Assembly (NCBI GenBank): GCA_008012315.1
Contig: SSEL01000012.1
Coordinates: forward strand, 1-64,000
Source of the DNA: Rhodospirillaceae bacterium
Lineage (GTDB): Bacteria > Pseudomonadota > Alphaproteobacteria > Dongiales > Dongiaceae
DNA length: 64,000 nt
Direction of reading: 5' to 3'
The notes under the pieces were generated by a model. It did no database searches. It was not told the origin of the DNA and saw only the letters and a program-made list of their open reading frames with translations. Position 1 is the first letter of the stretch. Each line of letters opens with the position of its first letter. Both the position numbers and the translations under genes were made by a program. Shown here in pieces: positions 26,643-36,590 of this stretch.

Positions 26643-28634
26643 ATGGCTCATCTAAAAAATGTGTCTGATGTCGAAAATGACCCATTGGCGCCAGTACCTC
26701 ACGGCGTGCTCGCCTTAAAGGTTCCGCCATGCGATGACGAGCCGCTTTATGGCTGGCTTTGTCGGGCAGCGCGAATGCTTGGCTACCCCTCGGTCGACCG
26801 GCTTGGGTCAATTCTGGGCGGACGGGTGGAGGATCTCGTAAGAGATCCAAGCTGTGCGACGCGCCTTGCGAGGGCATTGTCGGTTGAGCAGAAACTTATC
26901 GAGCATCATGGATGTTGGCCGAATGTCGAGCGCACAAGTATTGCGGGCCAGAAACATCACGTTGTGGCATTTTTCGGGACGCGGCTGGCTTCCGCACATT
27001 TCCGCGTCGCCAAGGTCCGTATCTGCCCCCGTTGCCTGATGGAATCGGCCCATCAACGAAACATCTGGGATCTGGCGCTATGTGTCTCTTGCCCGAAACA
27101 TGGATGTCTGCTGCTAGATGTATGCCCGGGATGTAAAGACATTCTGACCGATGGTTATCACCGACTTGGCCTCTGCAAATGTGGCTTTCCCCTGAAGCAA
27201 GCTGCAACAGAGGCGGCGCCACGGGTACTCACCGATATTTCAAGTTACCTGGATTTCCACCTAAACGGGGCAAGGACGAACCAGGCAGACCCATTGTTGA
27301 TTTATCCCTTTGACCAACTCTCGCTCGATCACTTCCTAGATCTCCTAATCATTCTTTCAACCTTCACCGAGAATGCGTTGCGCGGGAGGACGTTGCTTGA
27401 CGCCCAGCGGGCATACCGTATTAGGTCGGTACAGGAGTTAGTTCCAATTTTACTGCAGACTGGAGAGCTTCTTGTCCGCTGGCCATCGAAATTCGAGGAG
27501 CGGTTGCTGACGAGCATGGATGCGTTGCCACGTGGTGGCGCACACCTGGAACAATCTGTGTCCGTTTCATCGCTATTCTCCTGGACGGTGCCGTCTTCAT
27601 TGACGTTCCTTTACGACATAGTTGCCAGATGTTCTCAGACGAGAATGCGCAAATTCCTTGAGCAGCGCCATGAATCATCGGAAGTCGCGACGCGTACCTC
27701 GGGGATTGATCATGAACAGCCCAAGATGCGTCTGGTCAACGAGCCACTGCGGCAGCCGGATGTAATACCTATTCGAGATGATGCGTTTAATTTAGGAACG
27801 AATGTCCGCAATGCTCTGGCGATCCTGCAAAATTGGAATACATCAAGCCGAACAGGCTTCCACGGTAGACCTGTCTCACCCCGCGTTACATACCGCGCCG
27901 AAGTTGTCGAGCTTTGGGACAATCTGAACGCGGCTCAAAACCCATGGGTTGCGACACCATCTGATCAGTACAAGAGCTTCGATGAAGCGCGCATGATCAG
28001 CTGGAATCTGGGCTTATCCTGTTCAACTCTTGTTTTGGCCATTCTCGAAGGTCGGCTGCGTATCTGCACCGCGCGCGGGCAACGCTTCGCCCTCGACAGC
28101 GCTATGCTCAATGAATCCGATCTCACTGCCTGGTGGTGCGAGACGATGCCGAGGAATCACGAGGTTTCGATAGAGTTCGCTCGTCGCATGTTAAACGTTA
28201 ATCGAGCGACCTTTGAGCTGCTGCAGGCGCGGAACTCAATCCAGCTTGAGTTCAAAACTGGAAGCCGAAGCCTGCCGATCGTCTCAACCAGATCGGTTAT
28301 CGAGGCAATGAATGATATCCGCTTGCTCAAACGGATTGAAGACTTCGTCGGCATCAGCCGCAAGGAAATGACTGCGCTGCTGGAGCAGCATCAGGCAACG
28401 CTACTTACCAGCGGGGAAATGAAGGCCTCGGGGACACGAGTTATGCGCACGATTAATGCTTCCGCGCTTCAGCGAGACAAAATCAGCCAAATCCTCAGAG
28501 TACATGCCGTAGCTTTTTGGCGTAGCTCTGAGAACTCCACTGGCGCGGCGTTTCCGCAAACGGAACGTGGCCTCGTGGGCAGGGAGCAGGAGCGAAAGGA
28601 AGTTTGCGCCTTCGCAGGAGGGTGGAATGACTGA
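26643..28634 (+). CDS. tniQ: TniQ/TnsD-family target-selection protein
   Basis: The protein has 663 residues. The N terminus (DEPLYGWLCRAARMLGYPSV) is the TniQ start. Zinc-finger Cys pairs ICPRC, CVSCPKHGC and VCPGCKD with CKCGF lie at about 127-180. The long C-terminal part (about 200-663) has several helical regions, including segments that could be DNA-binding helix-turn-helix motifs, as expected of a TnsD-like protein that recognises an attachment site. Short TniQ proteins of CRISPR-guided elements have about 400 residues, so the length argues for direct DNA recognition. No CRISPR array or Cas gene is seen. It overlaps the next gene by eight bases. Confidence 0.88.
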   Translation: MAHLKNVSDVENDPLAPVPHGVLALKVPPCDDEPLYGWLCRAARMLGYPSVDRLGSILGGRVEDLVRDPSCATRLARALSVEQKLIEHHGCWPNVERTSIAGQKHHVVAFFGTRLASAHFRVAKVRICPRCLMESAHQRNIWDLALCVSCPKHGCLLLDVCPGCKDILTDGYHRLGLCKCGFPLKQAATEAAPRVLTDISSYLDFHLNGARTNQADPLLIYPFDQLSLDHFLDLLIILSTFTENALRGRTLLDAQRAYRIRSVQELVPILLQTGELLVRWPSKFEERLLTSMDALPRGGAHLEQSVSVSSLFSWTVPSSLTFLYDIVARCSQTRMRKFLEQRHESSEVATRTSGIDHEQPKMRLVNEPLRQPDVIPIRDDAFNLGTNVRNALAILQNWNTSSRTGFHGRPVSPRVTYRAEVVELWDNLNAAQNPWVATPSDQYKSFDEARMISWNLGLSCSTLVLAILEGRLRICTARGQRFALDSAMLNESDLTAWWCETMPRNHEVSIEFARRMLNVNRATFELLQARNSIQLEFKTGSRSLPIVSTRSVIEAMNDIRLLKRIEDFVGISRKEMTALLEQHQATLLTSGEMKASGTRVMRTINASALQRDKISQILRVHAVAFWRSSENSTGAAFPQTERGLVGREQERKEVCAFAGGWND

Positions 28635-28899
28635 GCAGTTGTTCACGATCGAATTCGAGGGGCGGGCTACCTGCATAGTGTGCGCGGAAGACGCGGCTAC
28701 GGCTATCATCATCGCTAGGGGATTGCTGGTAAATATCTCTATCAGCTCAAGTTGGAAAGGATCACATCCGCAGACGGATGTCATTCTTTCTGCCCGGCAA
28801 TCCACGGAACGCGAGATGAAGTATTTTGCGCAGCAGAGCCAAAGATGGCGCGGTGAAACGCATCTGGCCGCGCTTTTGATAGGCGATGAGGATTTATGA
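28627..28899 (+). CDS. Small protein coupled to tniQ, function unknown
   Basis: The protein has 90 residues, beginning MTEQLFTIEFEGRATCIVCA. I recognise no family. A beta-strand-like N-terminal part carries two close Cys (CIVCAED), the centre is small-residue-rich, and the C-terminal third is charged. The ATG at 28627 lies within the last codons of tniQ, so translation is coupled and the gene belongs to the transposition operon. A role as regulator or target-selection accessory is a guess from position. A longer upstream start inside tniQ is less likely. Confidence 0.55.
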   Translation: MTEQLFTIEFEGRATCIVCAEDAATAIIIARGLLVNISISSSWKGSHPQTDVILSARQSTEREMKYFAQQSQRWRGETHLAALLIGDEDL

Positions 28900-28941
28900 G
28901 AGCTGAGCGATGAAACAGCTTTCTGATTTACAGGGCGATCA

Positions 28942-29754
28942 ATGCGAATTCACCTTTTCTCCGACTTGCACCTTGAGTTTGCGCCCCTCGAACTCCCGGA
29001 AAGCGTTAGGTCCGGCCAGTTGGCGGAGTTGGTCTTGCTGGCCGGAGATATTCATACAAAAAGGCGTGCGCCAAACTGGGCCGCGCAGACATTCACTCAA
29101 CCAGTAGCATTGGTCGGCGGAAACCATGAAGCGTATCAGGACAGCCTCTTTGCCTCTATAGCAGCTCATCGACGCGCTGCGGCTGATGCCGCAAGGAACC
29201 GATCGGAGCCCATACGCTATCTTGAGCGAGAAATTTGGACGTTCACAGCAAAGGGCGGAGTTCCAATCCGGATTCTCGGTGGAACACTATGGACGGACTC
29301 TGAGCTGATGGGCCTTGCTCGGCGGCCGGAGATGATGAGCAGGGCTCTATCTCATATGAACGATTATCACTATATCAAAGTACGTTATGGGTATGACCAG
29401 CCAGTGAAGCTATCATCTCACGATACAGCCGGATTCTTCGCATTGACAAAGAAGTTCCTAATTGAAGAGCTTACAAAGCCCTTTGATGGAGTAACGATTG
29501 TTATGACGCACCATGCACCTTCGGGGCGGAGTTTACCGGAAAAGGAGCGGTCTGATGATCTAGCCTCCTGTTATGCATCGAACCTCGATGAATTTATTGA
29601 AACTCATCAGCCAGACCTTTGGGTGCATGGGCATATTCATTCCTCGAGTGACTATTACATTGGGAGAACGCGCATTGTTTGTAACCCAAGAGGATACGCA
29701 CCGAGTTATCTCAATAGAAACTTCGATACCGAATGCGTCATCGAACTTGGCTAA
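28942..29754 (+). CDS. Calcineurin-like metallophosphoesterase
   Basis: The protein has 270 residues. All metal motifs of the superfamily are in order: FSDLHLE (DxH), LAGDIH (GD), VGGNHEAY (GNHE), MTHHAPS (H) and VHGHIHSS (GHxH). The enzyme should hydrolyse a phosphodiester or phosphomonoester with two metal ions; the substrate cannot be read. It starts 43 bases behind the small tniQ-coupled gene in the same direction, so it seems part of the Tn7-like operon or its first cargo. A second metallophosphoesterase gene converges on it. Confidence 0.88.
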   Translation: MRIHLFSDLHLEFAPLELPESVRSGQLAELVLLAGDIHTKRRAPNWAAQTFTQPVALVGGNHEAYQDSLFASIAAHRRAAADAARNRSEPIRYLEREIWTFTAKGGVPIRILGGTLWTDSELMGLARRPEMMSRALSHMNDYHYIKVRYGYDQPVKLSSHDTAGFFALTKKFLIEELTKPFDGVTIVMTHHAPSGRSLPEKERSDDLASCYASNLDEFIETHQPDLWVHGHIHSSSDYYIGRTRIVCNPRGYAPSYLNRNFDTECVIELG

Positions 29755-29854
29755 CCATCCGTCGGCTTGCTGTTGCACATGCAAAAAGCCACCTGAAAGT
29801 TGGAGCGAGAGTTTTCGACAGCGACGTCTTCAAAGCAGAAACAGCTATCTTGAT

Positions 29855-30703
29855 TTAGATCTCAAAAATTGGCACACCGCGCCATCCGGTCTGCTCTCGA
29901 GGATATCCAGTCTGTGCAGATAGCATGCGAACGCCTTGCAATTCGCGATCTATAGAAAAGTGGTTATGCCCAAAAATCCAAGCTTTGACGCCAGCTGTAG
30001 TGGCAATACTTAGCAGGTCGCTGCAGTCGGACTGAAATGCCGGTGCCAATGGATCGTAGGCTGGAATATTAGGATTTCGCAGGAGCGGGTGTGGCACATG
30101 ATGTGTGACGATGACAGTGTGGCCGTTGTGAGGTTCCCTGAGTTTTGTGTCTAACCACAAACGAGAGATATGATGCTCTTTGGCCGCGTCCCATGGACTG
30201 AATAAGTTTCCGTTGCTCATCGCGATACGCCGATGGTCGTTGATCCGATCGGAGGCGATCGCCATTGCAATGGGCGGATTGCCGAAGAGCGCGTAGTCGG
30301 TCCATAGAGTTGCGCCAAGAATCCTGACCTTGTCTTTACCAATGCGATAGAAGTCTTCGCTTCTGTCGAGGACCGCGACGTTCTGTGGCTTTGTCGAAAG
30401 CAATTTTTCTCGGCAAATTTCGAATGCTGTTCCATAATATTCGTGATTGCCGGGGACGAAGACGACAGGTGCCTCGACGAATTCGGCTACCTGTGAAGCG
30501 TAGAGAGCGGCGGACTCATCACTTGTCAGATCGCCAACACCGATGTCACCCGCGAGAATGACCAAATCCACATTTCCCACTAAACTCGACAGGTCAGGGC
30601 CAAGCTCCAACGGGTAAGCGGTGGTCCAAGGCGGGAACCGAATGGGCCTCGTTTCATGACGCACGATCTCAATATGAATGTCGCTAAAGTAGGCTATTCG
30701 CAC
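29855..30703 (-). CDS. Second calcineurin-like metallophosphoesterase, convergent
   Basis: The protein has about 282 residues. YFSDIHIE, LAGDIGV, VPGNHEYYG, VTHHVPHPL and FGHNHFSID give the complete metallophosphoesterase motif set. The GTG at 30703 is preferred because AAAGGAG lies about ten bases before it and the family begins at RIAYFSD; a GTG at 30727 would add eight residues without a ribosome site. It faces the other metallophosphoesterase gene across 100 bases. The two are similar in plan but diverged, so not a recent duplication. I see no intact gene in 30704-31348; one 63-codon ORF there has no recognisable product. Confidence 0.85.
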   Translation of the reverse strand: MRIAYFSDIHIEIVRHETRPIRFPPWTTAYPLELGPDLSSLVGNVDLVILAGDIGVGDLTSDESAALYASQVAEFVEAPVVFVPGNHEYYGTAFEICREKLLSTKPQNVAVLDRSEDFYRIGKDKVRILGATLWTDYALFGNPPIAMAIASDRINDHRRIAMSNGNLFSPWDAAKEHHISRLWLDTKLREPHNGHTVIVTHHVPHPLLRNPNIPAYDPLAPAFQSDCSDLLSIATTAGVKAWIFGHNHFSIDRELQGVRMLSAQTGYPREQTGWRGVPIFEI

Positions 30704-31348
30704 CGAGCTGTGACTCCTTTCAGACACTTCTCAAAGAAATCTCGCCGATCTCATTGATGCGCGGCATGAGAGCCATCAACGGAGTGTCTGGTCGTCGAAT
30801 ACTGAGCAAACCACCAAGGCGTAAATCATTGAGGCAAGAGGAGGGATTTCGGTCGAACGTTCGCTCGTGGAACATAGGGAGAACATACAGCTTTCCAGCC
30901 GAGTTGGAAAGACCATGTTTTTAGTGAGCTCGGCTTCAGGTTGTTTATGTGTATCTTAAATAACTTATTGATTTTTAACCGTATTGTTGCCTGGACGTAA
31001 AATCACAATAATTAGAATTCAGGTTTATTCCAAACTTAGAAACCCCACCGGTGTTGAATCTCATCGAAATGGCATGGTTGGCGAAATAGTGGATTCGAGC
31101 GGCAGTAATACCACCGAGTTAGCAAATTTTTTCCCGACGCTATTTCATATGTCATCGGAGGAAAACGCGTGCTGAGAGGCAAAATCGCACTCGTGAACTG
31201 CTAAGAAATCAAATTTTTTACTCGGCCACGAACAGAGTGTCCTGTGCGCTACGAAGAGCGTCCTGCAGTGCCGTGTGATTATCCAGCCCCTCAAGGCAGT
31301 ATGGGTTGAGAAATTGACGCCCGGCGAACAGCTTTCGGTCGACGGGGC

Positions 31349-32193
31349 TTAGTTCTGCTTCCTCGCAGACCGCTTGCCAGGTTTAGCGATGGTTGTCAGC
31401 TGTCTTTCGATTAACGTGACGGCGTCCGCCTCTTTCAGGTAATAGTCAGACGCAGCGGCCAAGCACGTTGCCAGCGTGCTGGCGCGATCGTCACCTTTGA
31501 TCAGCATGGCCTGAGACGCTTCGTTGCCCGGGCGGTTCTGCGGGTAGATGTCATAGGCGGGCGTCGGGGTCAGCATCTTGCCGTCCCAAAACGCCGCATC
31601 ATTGCGGGCATGGTCATCAGTATTGCCGCACAGCACGTTGAAGCAAATCCGTCCGTAGAGCTCTTTGAGTGTGTCTTGGGATTGGTGAAGCGGTGCCGGA
31701 CCAACTCGACCAAGTCCTGGTAGGAAGCATAGCGTGCCATCATCTCATCGAGGCCGAGCATGGTCAGCGCTGACACCATCGCATGCCGCGTCCAGCCATT
31801 CTCCGTCAGTGTCCGGTCGAAACGCTCGATCAGAAGCACGTCTTTGCCCGCGGCACGTGTCATCGACACCGCTGCCGCGTTGAGCCCGCAAGCGGCCGCC
31901 AATTTCATCGCGACGGATTCTGCCTTCACGACGCTGTGCGTGTCGGTGCCCGTCGGGAATTTGGCGAAGTGATTGGCATTCCAGGAATCATATCTTATTT
32001 GCGAACGGCTCCAAGTCTTCAGCCATTCCAGATTCTCGCCGATACCCCAGTTCCTGCCGGACTCTTGGTTTGTAAAGAGGCAAAGAGGCTGGTGATCGCG
32101 CGGCTTCCGGATCTCGACCGGATGGTCGGCGTGTTGCCGACCAGGGCGATCTCCTGTGGGTTCGGTTGAGCTAAATTCTCTTATGAGCGACAC
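31349..32193 (-). pseudogene. Broken HipA-like kinase toxin gene
   Basis: Two frames are needed. The upstream frame reads NHFAKFPTGTDTHSVVKAES, CGLNAAAVSM, GKDVLLIERFDRT and ALTMLGLDEMMARYASYQDL; the downstream frame continues MLCGNTDDHARNDAAFWDGK, LTPAYDIYPQNRPGNEASQA and ends in a Lys/Arg tail. GNTDDHARN and the following AYDI are the HipA catalytic and metal-binding blocks. A frameshift near 31640-31690 splits the kinase domain, and the N-terminal part is also garbled. No HipB-type antitoxin gene is seen beside it. Confidence 0.8.
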
Positions 32194-32430
32194 GAGGATA
32201 TGGCCTACTATTCAGGCCGTGGCTGGGCGCGAATCGTGCTCAGAGATTAGGCGAGTCGTGTTTGACGCAAGTAATTCAGCATGGCAGCGCTCAGGCCGAG
32301 CAGGTTTGGGTCGATCCGGGCAAGATTTGCTCGCACCCAACGATCTTGCCCGCTTGGGCACATCTGCGGACGAAACGAAAACATGAATCCGGGCCTGCTT
32401 TGAATCAATCAACCATAGGGGAGTTTTCTG

Positions 32431-33300
32431 ATGTCTCGAGTATCGGTCATTCTCAAGCGCTCGCTCATCGGTCTGATGGCGGCGTCAACGGTCGCCGTGG
32501 TTGCCGCACGAGCCGATGACGCGCCGTTCAAGCACTTGCTGCCCGACGCGATCCAATCCCAGGGTTTTTTGAGTGTCGCCAGCGAGATTCAGTACCCGCC
32601 GTTTGAGACGTTCGCCGAGGACAACAAGACCGTGGTGGGCATCGACGCCGATATTGCGGCTGCGATCGGCAAGGAGCTCGGTGTCGAGCTTCGATTCGTG
32701 AGCACCAGTTTCGATGCCATCATCCCAGGGTTGGTCGCCAAGCGTTACGATATGGCCATGTCCGCTATGACGGACAATAAGACACGGCAGCAGCAGGTCG
32801 ATTTTGTCGACTACTTCGGGTCGGGTGGCGGGATCATGGCGCGCACGGCTGACAAGGACAAGTACGTGACCTTGGACGATCTGTGCGGTGTTACCGTGGG
32901 ACTCGCCAAAGGTACGACGGAGGTCAACGACGCAGAGCAGCAAAGCGCCAAGTGCCAGAAGCAAGGTAAACCGGCGATCGACAGTCAGGTCTTCGCGCGT
33001 CAAGATCAGATGGTCCTCGCGCTTCAGAGTGGCCGAGTCAACGTCGCGATGGCGGATGCTCCCAACGCAGCGGCCACCGCCCAGAATTCCAAGGGTCAGC
33101 TTGTATTGACCGGTCCAGCCTACACTAAGTCGGTGTTCGGCATTGTCATTCCCAAGGGCAGCGACCAGTTAGCGAAAGCGGTTCAGGCCGCCGTGCAGAA
33201 AATCATGGATGACGGCACCTATCTGGAAATTTTGAAAAAGTACGGGCAGGAAAACAACGCGATTACCACGGCGACCATCAACGGTGGCGTGACCGATTGA
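32431..33300 (+). CDS. Polar amino-acid ABC transporter, periplasmic binding protein
   Basis: The protein has 289 residues with a signal peptide (about 1-29, cleaved near VAARADDAP). The SBP family 3 fold shows LSVASEIQYPPFETFAEDN near the start, IDADIAAAIGKELG, and the typical SFDAIIPGLVAKRYDMAMSA block that lines the amino-acid pocket. It captures an amino acid or related zwitterion for the permease and ATPase encoded next. The specificity cannot be read, but the neighbouring aminotransferase and FAD dehydrogenase genes suggest an amino acid used as carbon or nitrogen source. CATAGGGGAG lies just upstream of the ATG. Confidence 0.9.
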   Translation: MSRVSVILKRSLIGLMAASTVAVVAARADDAPFKHLLPDAIQSQGFLSVASEIQYPPFETFAEDNKTVVGIDADIAAAIGKELGVELRFVSTSFDAIIPGLVAKRYDMAMSAMTDNKTRQQQVDFVDYFGSGGGIMARTADKDKYVTLDDLCGVTVGLAKGTTEVNDAEQQSAKCQKQGKPAIDSQVFARQDQMVLALQSGRVNVAMADAPNAAATAQNSKGQLVLTGPAYTKSVFGIVIPKGSDQLAKAVQAAVQKIMDDGTYLEILKKYGQENNAITTATINGGVTD

Positions 33301-33302
33301 TC

Positions 33303-34277
33303 ATGCCGGCTGATCCATCCACATCCCGCTCGGGGAGTGCAACCTCCCCGGGCCGGCTCGTTCGCAAGACAGTCCCGCTGCGACACCCCGGGCGATGGGC
33401 GGCCGTGGCAATTATCGCGTTGGTATTTGCGAGCCTTGTCGCCTCGGCCAGCGCCAATCCGAACTATCAGTGGAACGTTGTCTGGCACTATCTGTTCTCG
33501 GCGCCAATACTCACCGGGTTGTCACATACGGTGGAACTCACCGTGGGGTCGATGGCGATCGGGATTGCGCTGGGGATTGTCCTTGCTGTCATGCGCCTGT
33601 CGCCAAATCCGGTAATCTCGACGGCGGCCAGTGTCTACATCTGGGTGTTTCGCGGGATTCCGGTCCTGGTACAGTTGCTGTTCTGGTACTTTTTGTCCGC
33701 GCTCTTCCCGCGCTTATCGATCGGCATTCCATTTGGCCCAAGCTTACTGTCGGTGGACACCAATCATGTCATCACTCAACTGACCGCAGCCATTCTCGGA
33801 CTTGGCCTGAGCGAGGGAGCCTACATGGCCGAGATCGTTCGCTCGGGGATCCTATCGGTGTCACCGGGGCAGAACGACGCGGCAAAATCGCTCGGCATGA
33901 AAGGCTTGCTGACGATGCGTCGGATCGTACTTCCGCAAGCGCTTCGGATCATCATCCCGCCGACCGGGAACGAGACAATCGGGATGTTGAAGAACACCTC
34001 GATGGTGATCGTCATCGCCTACACCGATCTTCTGACCTCGGTATCGCTGATCTACGCCCGCACCTACGAGACGATTCCGTTGCTCATTGTCGCGTGTATC
34101 TGGTACCTCGCTGTTACCACCGTGCTCATGTTCGTTCAGTCCGGCATTGAGCGTCGATTCGGCCGCGGGTTTATGCCACGCCGGGAGCCGGGTCGGCTGG
34201 CTCGAACCCGCGCGCGATTGTTCAATCGCTCTGCGACCGCCGGCGCCACGCATGTGGCGGGAGGAGGCGATGCCTGA
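33303..34277 (+). CDS. Polar amino-acid ABC transporter permease (HisM/GlnP type)
   Basis: The protein has 324 residues with about five or six transmembrane helices starting near 35. The EAA-type coupling loop reads [46 protein letters not shown] is typical of HisM/GlnP permeases. One permease gene implies a homodimer. The N-terminal extension of about 30 residues is Ser/Arg/Pro-rich and cytoplasmic. The ATG at 33303 lies two bases after the binding-protein stop, and the 3' end overlaps the ATPase gene by eight bases. Confidence 0.9.
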   Translation: MPADPSTSRSGSATSPGRLVRKTVPLRHPGRWAAVAIIALVFASLVASASANPNYQWNVVWHYLFSAPILTGLSHTVELTVGSMAIGIALGIVLAVMRLSPNPVISTAASVYIWVFRGIPVLVQLLFWYFLSALFPRLSIGIPFGPSLLSVDTNHVITQLTAAILGLGLSEGAYMAEIVRSGILSVSPGQNDAAKSLGMKGLLTMRRIVLPQALRIIIPPTGNETIGMLKNTSMVIVIAYTDLLTSVSLIYARTYETIPLLIVACIWYLAVTTVLMFVQSGIERRFGRGFMPRREPGRLARTRARLFNRSATAGATHVAGGGDA

Positions 34278-35037
34278 TATTCCAATGGTCCAGGCGATTG
34301 GCGTCTCGAAACGGTTCGGCCATATCGAGGTCCTCAAGGCCGTTGATCTGACGATCCCAAAAGGTGAGGTTGCGTGTCTGCTCGGGCCGTCCGGGGCCGG
34401 CAAATCCACATTCCTTCGCTGCATCAACCATCTGGAGAAGATCAACGAGGGAGAATTGTTGGTCGATGGCGAGTTTGTCGGGTACCGCGAGCACGGCGGC
34501 AAGCTCTACGAGCTGCATGAGCGGCACATCGCCCGTAAAAGGCGGGAGATCGGCATGGTGTTCCAACACTTCAATCTCTTTCCCCACATGACGGCCTTGC
34601 AGAATACCATCGAAGCTCCGATCCGCGTGAACGGCGAGACGAAAGCGGAGGCTAAGAAGCGGGCCCTAGAATTGCTGCATCGGGTCGGCTTGAGCGACAA
34701 AGTGGACTCCTACCCGGCCGAACTTTCCGGCGGCCAGCAACAGCGAGTGGCTATAGCCCGGGCGCTTGCTATGCAGCCCAAGCTCATGTTGTTCGATGAG
34801 CCAACCAGCGCATTGGACCCGGAATTGGTGGGTGAGGTGCTCGACGTGATGCGCGGTCTTGCCAAATCCGGCATGACGATGATTGTCGTCACCCATGAGA
34901 TGGGGTTCGCGCGTGAAGTGGCTGACAGTGTCGTCTTCATGGCCGACGGGATGGTGGTCGAGACGGGTTCGCCGGCGGCGCTATTTGACAATCCGCAACA
35001 CGAACGAACCCGGAGTTTCCTCTCCAAGGTTTTGTAG
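34270..35037 (+). CDS. Polar amino-acid ABC transporter ATPase (GlnQ/HisP type)
   Basis: The protein has 255 residues. It contains Walker [10 protein letters not shown], the Q-loop region [13 protein letters not shown], signature [15 protein letters not shown], Walker [16 protein letters not shown] and the switch VVTHEMGF. This is the GlnQ/HisP subfamily that energises polar amino-acid uptake. GGGAGGAGGCG precedes the ATG at 34270, inside the end of the permease gene, so the three transporter genes form one operon. An insertion between the P-loop and the Q-loop ([20 protein letters not shown]) is slightly longer than in the enterobacterial proteins. Confidence 0.93.
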   Translation: MPDIPMVQAIGVSKRFGHIEVLKAVDLTIPKGEVACLLGPSGAGKSTFLRCINHLEKINEGELLVDGEFVGYREHGGKLYELHERHIARKRREIGMVFQHFNLFPHMTALQNTIEAPIRVNGETKAEAKKRALELLHRVGLSDKVDSYPAELSGGQQQRVAIARALAMQPKLMLFDEPTSALDPELVGEVLDVMRGLAKSGMTMIVVTHEMGFAREVADSVVFMADGMVVETGSPAALFDNPQHERTRSFLSKVL

Positions 35038-35160
35038 GAGAAGGTTTCGTGGCTTATCGGCGATGGTGATATCGCAGAGGAGTTTTCGGAATCCTGGCTG
35101 GCAGCGACTGAAGGCCGGCGACATATTTGATCGCTGACGGTATCGATCGGGAAATACATC

Positions 35161-36561
35161 ATGTTTGAAGATTGCGTTTCAGCTCTACAAGCATCATTGG
35201 GCGCTGCCGTTTTGAGCGGCGATGCAGTACCCGAACGCCACTACAGCGATGCGACCGGGCATGCGCCGTGCCGACCGCTGGCCGTGATCCGGCCTATCTC
35301 CACCGAACAGGTGTCAACAGCCATGCGTCTGTGTCACGCCCATCGCTGCCCGGTGATCCCGCAGGGCGGAATGACGGGGCTCGCTGGCGGCGCGGTGCCG
35401 ACGAGCAACTCCATCGCGCTCTCCCTTGAGCGTTTAATTGGTGCCACGAAAGTGGACACGGCTGCCGGTACGCTCACGGCCTGGGCCGGGATGACGCTGG
35501 AGGCGACCCAACATGCGGCCGAAAGTGCGGGATTGTGTTATCCGGTAGACCTCGGGGCCCGCGGGAGCTGTCAGATCGGCGGCAATATTGCGACCAATGC
35601 CGGTGGGCATGCGGTGGTTCGTCATGGTATGACGCGAGACCAGGTGCTTGGTCTGGAAGTCGTTCTGGCCGATGGGCGTGTGCTAAATTTGATGAATTCG
35701 ATGATCAAGAACAATGCAGGCTATGATCTGAAGCAGCATTTCATCGGTTCCGAGGGCACGCTCGGCATTATCACCCGCGCCGTATTGCGGCTGGAGCCGG
35801 CCTTGGGTGATACACATACCGTGCTCTGCGCGGCCGTTGACTATCCGGGCGTGGTGAAGCTGCTGCGTCGCCTGCGCGGCTCCGGCCTGTCGCTGGAGGC
35901 GTTCGAGGTGATGTGGCAGGATTTTTACGCCATGAGCTGCAACTGGTTGGCGATGGCGCCGCCGTTGGATGCAGGGCTCCCCCTCTATGTTTTGTGCGAG
36001 CTGGAGGGCGACGAAAGCCGGCTCCAGGGCATTCTGGAACTCTCCATGGCGGAGCGAGAAATATCCGATGCGGTCGTCGCGGGCTCGAAAGCCCAAGCGC
36101 GGCAGCTCTGGAAGATCCGCGAGGCCACGGCCGAGTTTCCGTCCAGGCTGGCCCCTATCAATTTCGACATCAGCCTGCCCATCGGGATCATCGGCGAATT
36201 CGCGGCGGCGATATGCGAAAGCTTGAATGAGCGCTGGCCGGGATGCCGCAGCGCCTTCTTCGGTCATATCGGCGATAGCAACCTGCACTTGACCGTCGAT
36301 GGCAATTCGCTGCCGGTCAACGACGCGGCCGCCCATCATGCGATAGAGTCACTGGTTTATGATCTCGTCGGCAAGCGAGGCGGCTCGATTTCGGCCGAGC
36401 ACGGGATTGGCTTGCTGAAGCGGGAATTCTTGCGCCACAGCGTGACAGATGAGAGCTTGACTGTGATGCGCGCCATTAAGCATGCATTGGACCCGCGTGG
36501 AATTCTTAACCCCGGCAAGATTTTTACGAGCGAGCCGATCACGATGTCGGCACTTGCATGA
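35161..36561 (+). CDS. GlcD-type FAD-linked 2-hydroxyacid dehydrogenase
   Basis: The protein has 466 residues. The FAD_binding_4 half shows PQGGMTGLAGGAVP, GSCQIGGNIATNAGGHAVVRHG and KNNAGYDLKQHFIGSEGTLGI; the C-terminal FAD-oxidase half ends with the histidine-rich FFGHIGDSNLHLTV and ISAEHGIGLLKREFL. These are features of D-lactate, D-2-hydroxyglutarate and glycolate dehydrogenases, which oxidise a 2-hydroxyacid to a 2-oxoacid and pass electrons to the respiratory chain. It follows an amino-acid ABC transporter and precedes an aminotransferase gene, so it may supply or remove the 2-oxoacid. The exact acid is unknown. Confidence 0.9.
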   Translation: MFEDCVSALQASLGAAVLSGDAVPERHYSDATGHAPCRPLAVIRPISTEQVSTAMRLCHAHRCPVIPQGGMTGLAGGAVPTSNSIALSLERLIGATKVDTAAGTLTAWAGMTLEATQHAAESAGLCYPVDLGARGSCQIGGNIATNAGGHAVVRHGMTRDQVLGLEVVLADGRVLNLMNSMIKNNAGYDLKQHFIGSEGTLGIITRAVLRLEPALGDTHTVLCAAVDYPGVVKLLRRLRGSGLSLEAFEVMWQDFYAMSCNWLAMAPPLDAGLPLYVLCELEGDESRLQGILELSMAEREISDAVVAGSKAQARQLWKIREATAEFPSRLAPINFDISLPIGIIGEFAAAICESLNERWPGCRSAFFGHIGDSNLHLTVDGNSLPVNDAAAHHAIESLVYDLVGKRGGSISAEHGIGLLKREFLRHSVTDESLTVMRAIKHALDPRGILNPGKIFTSEPITMSALA

Positions 36562-36590
36562 TCAATTTAGGCAATGGGCAGGGGTGATCG

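Noticed and set aside
30984..31175. A 63-codon ORF in the gap after the second metallophosphoesterase
   Set aside because: No ribosome site, family or coupling; kept as non-coding.
22861..31348. CRISPR array or Cas genes linked to the Tn7-like module
   Set aside because: No regularly spaced repeats and no Cas protein are visible; TniQ is of the long type.
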